Positions 59,147-64,000 of a stretch of DNA of 64,000 bases are shown here, piece by piece (the stretch's first letter is position 1; the number at the start of each line of letters is the position of its first letter). The notes under the pieces were generated by a model. That model was not told the DNA's origin. It saw only the letters and a list, made by a program, of their open reading frames with translations, and ran no database searches. This stretch comes from Clostridiaceae bacterium Marseille-Q3526 (GTDB taxonomy: Bacteria; Bacillota; Clostridia; Lachnospirales; Lachnospiraceae). The stretch lies in the NCBI GenBank assembly GCA_018223375.1, contig JAGTTS010000010.1:28971-92970 (forward strand), written 5' to 3'. The translations under genes were made by a program, and so were the position numbers.

Positions 59147-60673
59147 TCATTCATCCTTCACAGCGTCTATGCTTCCATCCGAATCCAGGCCTTCCACTGT
59201 TAAACCCAGACCGGCATTTTTCAACAGAAGCTCTGCTGTTTCCTGAGAAATCATCTCTCCAGGCACAACCGCTGGGACTCCCGGAGGATAGACGGTGAGA
59301 AATCCACGGCTTATGCAGCCGCAGGCGTCTTCCAGGCGTATCCTCCGCCCTTTTTTGCTCACGGCTTCCGCCATACTGATGCGCCGCGGCACGTCCCTCG
59401 TCCAGGTCAATGTTCCCTGCTTTCCACTGTATTTTTCCGTTTCTTCAGACGTTCCTTCCGTCCCTTCATTTCTCCCCATACAAAGCGCTCCGGCTATCTC
59501 TTCATCTATCTTAGTAAGGGCCGCTGACAGCTTAAAAAGGCTCTCCTCTGAGTCCATAAGAGAAGTCATATACAGAACGTATCTGTCGCAGCACATCTCC
59601 GGCTCCAGGTGAAAACGCCGTCTGACTGCCTCTGCCAGGGCAGTTCCATTTATCCCGGCCTTTTCTGCCTGCGGGCTGATTCCCACAACCAGCTTGGAAA
59701 TATCTCTGTCAAAAGCCCCGTTTTCTCCCAAAACATGATCGTCCAGAACCCTAAGGCAGCTCCACTGTTTTGCGTCCTCCATCCAGTGTTCCAGCCGCCT
59801 TCCCAGCTGTTCCAGCCGTTTTCTCCCCTCCCCGGCCATATATTCAATACAATTGTCAATCGAAGCCATCATCACATAGGACGGACTGGAGCTCTGATAA
59901 ATTCTCAGATAAAATTCCAGTCTTTCCCTGTCCGTGATCCCCTCTTTCAAATGCAGAACCGCCGTCTGTGTCAGAGACGGCAGCGTTTTGTGAACGCTCT
60001 GAATCACAAGATCCGCGCCGCACTGCAGAGCAGAGCGGGGAAACAGCCTGCCTGTCTGTCTGTTTTCCCCCTCTCCCTCATAAAATGCAAAATGAGCTCC
60101 ATGGGCCTCGTCCACAATCAGGGGAACACCCCTTTCATGTGCAATTTCTGCAAGGCTTTTTATATCGGACACAATTCCCTCATAGGTAGGAGATGTCAAA
60201 AAAACTGCCCCTATCCTGTTTTCCTTATCCGCCTCCAGAATCCGTCTCAGTTCTCCCGGTTCAATTCCTCCCTGGATTCCGGATTCCTCTATGATTTCAG
60301 GATAAATGTACTCTGTTTCCATCCGGTTCAGCATAGCCGCGTGATACGCTGATTTGTGGGAATTTCTGGCCATCAGAAGCTTTTTCCCATCTGAAACTGC
60401 GCTGCTGATCGCCGCAAGAATTCCACAGGTGCTGCCGTTCACCAGATAATAGGTTCGGTCCACCCCATAAACGGCCGCTGCGCGTTCCATGGATTCCTTT
60501 AAAATTCCCTCCGGGTGATGCAGGTTATCAAATCCGTCAATCTCCGTGATATCCACAGAAAACGGATTTGGAAACAAAGTTATCCCCAGCTCCTCCTGCC
60601 GCTTATGTCCCGGCATGTGGAAAGCATAAAAATCAGATTCCCCATACTCCTTCAGCCTGTCAATCAGCTTCAT
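59147..60673 (-). CDS. Orn/Lys/Arg decarboxylase-type PLP enzyme (YaaO/SpeA family)
   Basis: 508-residue fold type I PLP enzyme. FYAFHMPGHKRQEELG opens it, NGSTCGILAAISS binds phosphate, VDEAHGAHFAF holds the PLP aspartate, and SVHKTLPSLTQTAVLH carries the Schiff-base lysine. The C-terminal domain ends with CISRGFLTVYPPGVPAVVPGE. Members decarboxylate arginine, lysine or ornithine to polyamine precursors; the substrate is not decided. The neighbour order (decarboxylase - kinase - holB) follows B. subtilis yaaO - tmk - holB. Confidence 0.9.
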   Translation of the reverse strand: MKLIDRLKEYGESDFYAFHMPGHKRQEELGITLFPNPFSVDITEIDGFDNLHHPEGILKESMERAAAVYGVDRTYYLVNGSTCGILAAISSAVSDGKKLLMARNSHKSAYHAAMLNRMETEYIYPEIIEESGIQGGIEPGELRRILEADKENRIGAVFLTSPTYEGIVSDIKSLAEIAHERGVPLIVDEAHGAHFAFYEGEGENRQTGRLFPRSALQCGADLVIQSVHKTLPSLTQTAVLHLKEGITDRERLEFYLRIYQSSSPSYVMMASIDNCIEYMAGEGRKRLEQLGRRLEHWMEDAKQWSCLRVLDDHVLGENGAFDRDISKLVVGISPQAEKAGINGTALAEAVRRRFHLEPEMCCDRYVLYMTSLMDSEESLFKLSAALTKIDEEIAGALCMGRNEGTEGTSEETEKYSGKQGTLTWTRDVPRRISMAEAVSKKGRRIRLEDACGCISRGFLTVYPPGVPAVVPGEMISQETAELLLKNAGLGLTVEGLDSDGSIDAVKDE

Positions 60674-60712
60674 ACTGCCTGACCTCCCGTTTCTTCCTCC
60701 ATTTCAAACCGT

Positions 60713-62644
60713 TTACCACTCAATTTCCACAGCCTGTGTACTGATATCTCGGATCACTCCTGATTCACTGTCATACGTACATGTGTGATAAAAGCAGTAA
60801 ATTTTATCTCCGCCGGACACCGCAAACTGCAGCCGGTCATTTCCCTGGCTTCTTGGAACTGAATCTTCAATAATTCCCAGTTCTCCATTCTCTGTAATCG
60901 CACAGATACTGCCATGAATCTCTCCATTTTTTACAGAATCAATATATTCTCCGTAAATCCTGTTTTCATGACTGGAAGCATACATGGCTGTCACCACGCC
61001 CTGAAACAGCCTTCCTACCTTCTCCTGAGCCATATTTTCCAGATTTACCCGGTAAATCTGACTGTACTGCACTCCGTCGATCTGCTCCATACATGCGCTG
61101 TAGTAAAGCCATGAACCTGACAGGCACAAACTGTCCGTGCGGATTCCGTTCTGCGGCATCAGGCCTGTAAAGCTGTCGTCCTGAGAGTTTCGATAGATTT
61201 TTCTCTGGCCGTCTGGATCATCCAGATAGTAGACCGTTCCTTCATGGACAATATCGGCCTGCCGCACGTTTGCCACCCGATTTCCAGACATAGAATAGAT
61301 TCTGTCTCCAAAGCGGATTTCTCCATTCTCGTCTGGCACTGCAGGCTCTCCATCCTCATCCGTGAAAATGATCGCTCCATCCTCTATGGAAACCTGAAAC
61401 TCTCCATTTTCCTGATAGTCAGACTCCCCCTTCGACACGCTTCTCACATCGTCTCCATCCATATAAAATAGCGTATCTCCGAAAGCAAAATACTCTCCGT
61501 CAGTCTCAGCCATCTTCTCCTTCCGAAGGCCGTCCATACTCTTTCTAAAAACAGAATTCCCACTTTTATAATAAATCCAGTCCTTAGAAAACTGCAGTCC
61601 TTCTTTTTTTAATAGCAGGCTGTCCGTGATCAGCTCCTCCTCGCTGTCTCCGTCCAGCTCAGAGCGAAAAGCCGTCATTTTAATCTGATCCGAATTGGGA
61701 ATCTGATAGCTGCACACATACCACAGACTCTGACATCTGCAGTCCATCCAAACGATGTGGCCATTTCCAACCACACAATTTTCCCGCCCGCTTCTGCCTT
61801 CCTGGATATAAATATTGCCGTTCTTAATAAAATACTGATCCTCTCCATTGAAAGCCGAAGGATTCTGACTGTCCGCCTGACTGTTTTTCTCTATTTTCTC
61901 CAGCGCGCCATCCTCTGCAAACGAGAGAATCTGCTTTCCATGGCAGATTTTTTCCCGGCGCAAAGGCCCGTCTGCTGTCATCAAAAATAACCGGCCATCC
62001 TTCTGTTCAAAAAACGCGCTCCTGAGAAGCTCCTCCTGTTCCTCCTCTTTATCCTTCTCCCGGCTTTCAGAGTAAACATCCTCCCAGCCGTCATCCTGCT
62101 GCATCTGCGCCGCAGTCTGCTCTGCCTTCCGGGCTGATATTACCCCTATCACATTTCTGCAGAGGAAAATCAAAATTCCTCCTACCAGCGCCACAGTAAA
62201 AACGACTCTTATAAAGCCCTTAACGTACGCCTCCAGACCGGATGACGACGTATCCTCATCGTCAAAAACACCGTCCCCGTCTTCTCCCGACCATCCCAGA
62301 CGTTTCTCTATCTGAAGCCACAGTTCTGCAGCCTGGCTCTCTCCAATCTGTTCCCCTTTTGGAATGCCCTCCTCCTCTGACTCCGGAGCTGAGCCGGCAA
62401 GATGAAACACCATCTCCCGCACATAGCGCCTGATATTCTCGTCTGATTCAGGAAGCATTTCCTTTTGTTCAAATAACTCCAGATAAAATTTAATCAGCAG
62501 TTCCTCAGACTGTTCTTTTCTCACTGCTGCGCAGGCAGCCTGAAAGACTTCCTCCACAGTCAGAATATAGAGATCCTCATATTCGTCCTGGATTCCATTT
62601 CTCACCTGCCCCGCTGTTTTCTCCAGCACTGTCTGCTTCCTCAT
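60713..62644 (-). CDS. Membrane protein with a beta-propeller-like outside domain (DUF5050-like)
   Basis: 643 residues; start at 62644 after TCAGGAGGGGAAT. Residues 1-75 are a helical cytoplasmic part (DEYEDLYILTVEEVFQAACAAV..) that faintly recalls sigma region 2. A membrane helix lies at about 150-172 (FIRVVFTVALVGGILIFLC). Then comes a long outside domain of repeats such as QYFIKNGNIYIQEG, WIYYKSGNSVFRKS, TLFYMDGDDVRSV and TVYYLDDPDGQRKIYR, typical of DUF5050-type propellers. It may sense or anchor envelope partners. Family call moderate, role unknown. Confidence 0.7.
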   Translation of the reverse strand: MRKQTVLEKTAGQVRNGIQDEYEDLYILTVEEVFQAACAAVRKEQSEELLIKFYLELFEQKEMLPESDENIRRYVREMVFHLAGSAPESEEEGIPKGEQIGESQAAELWLQIEKRLGWSGEDGDGVFDDEDTSSSGLEAYVKGFIRVVFTVALVGGILIFLCRNVIGVISARKAEQTAAQMQQDDGWEDVYSESREKDKEEEQEELLRSAFFEQKDGRLFLMTADGPLRREKICHGKQILSFAEDGALEKIEKNSQADSQNPSAFNGEDQYFIKNGNIYIQEGRSGRENCVVGNGHIVWMDCRCQSLWYVCSYQIPNSDQIKMTAFRSELDGDSEEELITDSLLLKKEGLQFSKDWIYYKSGNSVFRKSMDGLRKEKMAETDGEYFAFGDTLFYMDGDDVRSVSKGESDYQENGEFQVSIEDGAIIFTDEDGEPAVPDENGEIRFGDRIYSMSGNRVANVRQADIVHEGTVYYLDDPDGQRKIYRNSQDDSFTGLMPQNGIRTDSLCLSGSWLYYSACMEQIDGVQYSQIYRVNLENMAQEKVGRLFQGVVTAMYASSHENRIYGEYIDSVKNGEIHGSICAITENGELGIIEDSVPRSQGNDRLQFAVSGGDKIYCFYHTCTYDSESGVIRDISTQAVEIEW

Positions 62645-62747
62645 ATTCCCCTCCTGACAAGCTCCCTCTTCTGTCTTTATTTTACGGTAAAACGGCCCTT
62701 TTTTCCACTGTTTTTTCCTCGTGCCCTTTGTGCTGTTCTCTGCAAAA

Positions 62748-62800
62748 TAAAAAAACAGCTCTGAATACAGGATCACTTCCTGTTTTCAAAGCTGCTTTTC
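62748..62800 (-). terminator. Terminator of the MBL hydrolase gene
   Basis: AACAGCT (around 62754-62760) pairs with AGCTG at 62790-62794; an inner ACAGGA/TCCTGT hairpin sits in the loop. On the minus strand the stem is followed by seven T. Confidence 0.75.
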
Positions 62801-62820
62801 ATTTATCCCTCTGCTTCTTT

Positions 62821-63831
62821 TTATCTGAGAACTAAATCTCCATCCTTGGCCACATAATTTCTCGCAACGCCCATCCGCTCCATCCAGGATCTTGTTTTCA
62901 TGGTCTTATAGGAACCTGCGCCTGCCACTCCGTCCTTCATATTATCCCAGAGCCATGCCGGAGTCGGCCAGAAACAAATTTCCGGATGAAGCACCTGGTA
63001 CAGATTTTCTTCTGCTCCATCCTGTCCATGATGAGCCATCTGAACGACGTCTGACTTCAAATCCTTATAATCCCACATCCGGATCAGTCTTGTTCCAGGC
63101 TCCCATCCCATATCTCCTAAAAACATCAGCCGTTTTCCATTGATATCAATCCGATAGGCGATGGAGCTGTTGTTAAAGGTGTTGTAATCTGTATAAAGCG
63201 GCTCGTTCATCACTGTAATCTCAGCATTATCTACCGTTATTTTCTGCCCTCTTATCAGCTGCATATGCAGCTTTTCCGCTGGAAACCTGGAAAACACTGC
63301 CATCAGATTATCATAATCAGACATCCGTCCCATATGATCTCCCTTTTCATACTGTTCTCTCGTTAAAAAGGAACAGTAAATCTGATCGATCTGCACAGGA
63401 ATCGGATTTCTATTCAAAATATTGGTCAGCGCACCCACGTGATCGCTGTGAGGATGTGTAATCAGCCAGGCTGATACTCTGCCTCCCATCGCCTGAATCG
63501 TCTCAACCAGATGATCCGCGTCCTGATCAAGCCCTCCGTCAATTACAATCACTTCTCCCTGATTAGTCTGCAGTAAAAACGACATATTCTGGCCATCTGT
63601 CTGCGGAGCCAGCATCGTAAGCGACGCGCCTCCCAGATAAGTATCGGCAGATGAATCCTGCCCCTGACTTCCAGTCCCAAGCTGCCGGGACTGCGCTGAA
63701 ATTTCTGCCGGTGCTTTCGCCCCATCCTCTGCCGGAGAGGCCATCACTCTTTGAACTGGAGCTGTACCGAAAATCATACATGCCGCAGCCAGGGCTGCCA
63801 AAAATCTCTTTCCCTTATATCTTATACTCAT
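62821..63831 (-). CDS. Secreted MBL-fold metallohydrolase (ComEC-like beta-lactamase domain)
   Basis: 336 residues. GAGGAAAATAAGG favours the ATG at 63831; one 15 bases upstream is possible. Signal peptide: basic RYKGKR, then FLAALAAACMIFGTAPVQRVMA, cleaved before SPAED. The MBL domain starts near 75: VIVIDGGLDQDAD, THPHSDHVGAL (HxHxDH zinc site), MFLGDMGWEPG and MAHHGQDG. The closest plan is the soluble hydrolase domain of ComEC/Rec2. It acts outside the cell, perhaps on nucleotides or phosphodiesters; the substrate is inferred. Confidence 0.85.
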   Translation of the reverse strand: MSIRYKGKRFLAALAAACMIFGTAPVQRVMASPAEDGAKAPAEISAQSRQLGTGSQGQDSSADTYLGGASLTMLAPQTDGQNMSFLLQTNQGEVIVIDGGLDQDADHLVETIQAMGGRVSAWLITHPHSDHVGALTNILNRNPIPVQIDQIYCSFLTREQYEKGDHMGRMSDYDNLMAVFSRFPAEKLHMQLIRGQKITVDNAEITVMNEPLYTDYNTFNNSSIAYRIDINGKRLMFLGDMGWEPGTRLIRMWDYKDLKSDVVQMAHHGQDGAEENLYQVLHPEICFWPTPAWLWDNMKDGVAGAGSYKTMKTRSWMERMGVARNYVAKDGDLVLR

Positions 63832-63852
63832 CCTTATTTTCCTCATCTTTCT

Positions 63853-63882
63853 TAGTCTAACTTAGTATAGCTCAGTATAGCT
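63853..63882. repeat. Three tandem 10-bp repeats in the MBL gene leader
   Basis: TAGTCTAACT, TAGTATAGCT and CAGTATAGCT follow each other at a 10-base period in the leader of the secreted MBL gene. Confidence 0.4.
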
Positions 63883-63959
63883 GTATTGTTCCTCTGTATC
63901 GCTATACCTGCGCTCAGAGATGCTTCCCATCCTGCTTTTATTATGAACATTCACTCGTA

Positions 63960-63988
63960 ATTATATCAGCTGGTTTGAGATAAAACAA
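63960..63988 (-). promoter_or_regulatory. Promoter of the MBL hydrolase gene
   Basis: Minus strand TTGTTT (63983-63988), 17-base spacer, TATAAT (63960-63965). The leader is about 120 bases. Confidence 0.65.
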
Positions 63989-64000
63989 CTTAACAAATTC

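Noticed and set aside
59609..60352. 247-codon plus-strand frame opposite the PLP decarboxylase
   Set aside because: Shadow of a gene with complete PLP motifs.
1..64000. CRISPR arrays, tRNA, rRNA, prophage or complete insertion sequences
   Set aside because: Reading both strands by eye I saw no regular repeat-spacer pattern, cloverleaf, rRNA segment, integrase or intact transposase pair. A tRNAscan or Rfam run would settle it.

Overview
The window looks like chromosome from a spore-forming gut Firmicute of the Lachnospiraceae (Clostridium cluster XIVa). The pointers are roughly 50% GC, strong AGGAGG-type ribosome binding sites, a spore protease YyaC homologue, a clostridial Tad pilus operon carrying DUF5702 and DUF6382-FHA proteins, a YaaL homologue, and a holB-ricT-trmN6-rsmI run in the order known from Bacillus subtilis. 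This assignment is inference from gene content. I saw no rRNA, tRNA, CRISPR array, intact insertion sequence or prophage, so most of the window is ordinary core and envelope chromosome.

Layout. 1-1588 is the 3' part of a YtcJ-type amidohydrolase. 1589-2199 is a gene-less stretch with nested hairpins. 2200-12057 carries an Rpn-type nuclease, a tandem YcxB-like membrane protein, an ABC-class ATPase, a DUF1576 membrane protein, a two-gene glycosyltransferase cassette, a radical SAM protein and a small membrane protein. 12222-18534 holds topB-aroK-flavin reductase (4-nt overlaps), a CBS-containing inorganic pyrophosphatase and a ROK glucokinase. 18749-23113 is a catabolic-looking unit: isocitrate/isopropylmalate-type dehydrogenase, SLC13-type permease and DUF6282 hydrolase, with a divergent LysR regulator. 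23255-30472 has transketolase, a DUF5711 protein, a LysM protein with a degenerate JAB-like domain, YyaC and two unrecognised proteins. 30737-38487 has a CoA-transferase, glucose-6-phosphate isomerase, mtnN, a TSCPD protein, murG, a HIT protein and a rhomboid protease. 38748-49164 is an eleven-gene Tad/Flp pilus operon on the minus strand. 49531-54459 holds fructose-6-phosphate aldolase/transaldolase, an ArsR-type regulator, YaaL, a GH13 amylase and glgB. 54507-60673 is the rsmI-trmN6-ricT-holB-gmk-decarboxylase run. The window ends with a beta-propeller-like membrane protein and a secreted MBL-fold hydrolase.

How the genes fit together. Several sugar-phosphate enzymes (glucokinase, pgi, tkt, fsa, glgB, GH13) lie within 40 kb but in separate transcription units. 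The Tad operon has what is needed to make and export a thin Flp-type pilus: two prepilin peptidases, TadZ, TadA, TadB, TadC, a Flp pilin, TadE/TadG-like minor pilins and an FHA regulator.

Most notable. (1) pgi is split by an in-frame TAG at 32535-32537 with the rest of its frame intact, which removes the catalytic lysine. (2) The CoA-transferase has glycine where the family has its catalytic glutamate. (3) The ATG best placed after the Shine-Dalgarno of two Tad genes is out of frame. (4) A family of hairpin-bearing leaders sits directly after extended -10 promoters at about 4.5, 38.6 and 58.4 kb, and other elaborate intergenic folds occur at 1.83 and 10.6 kb. (5) A JAB-like domain without its metal ligands is joined to a transmembrane LysM protein. 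I found no clear new defence or mobile system.
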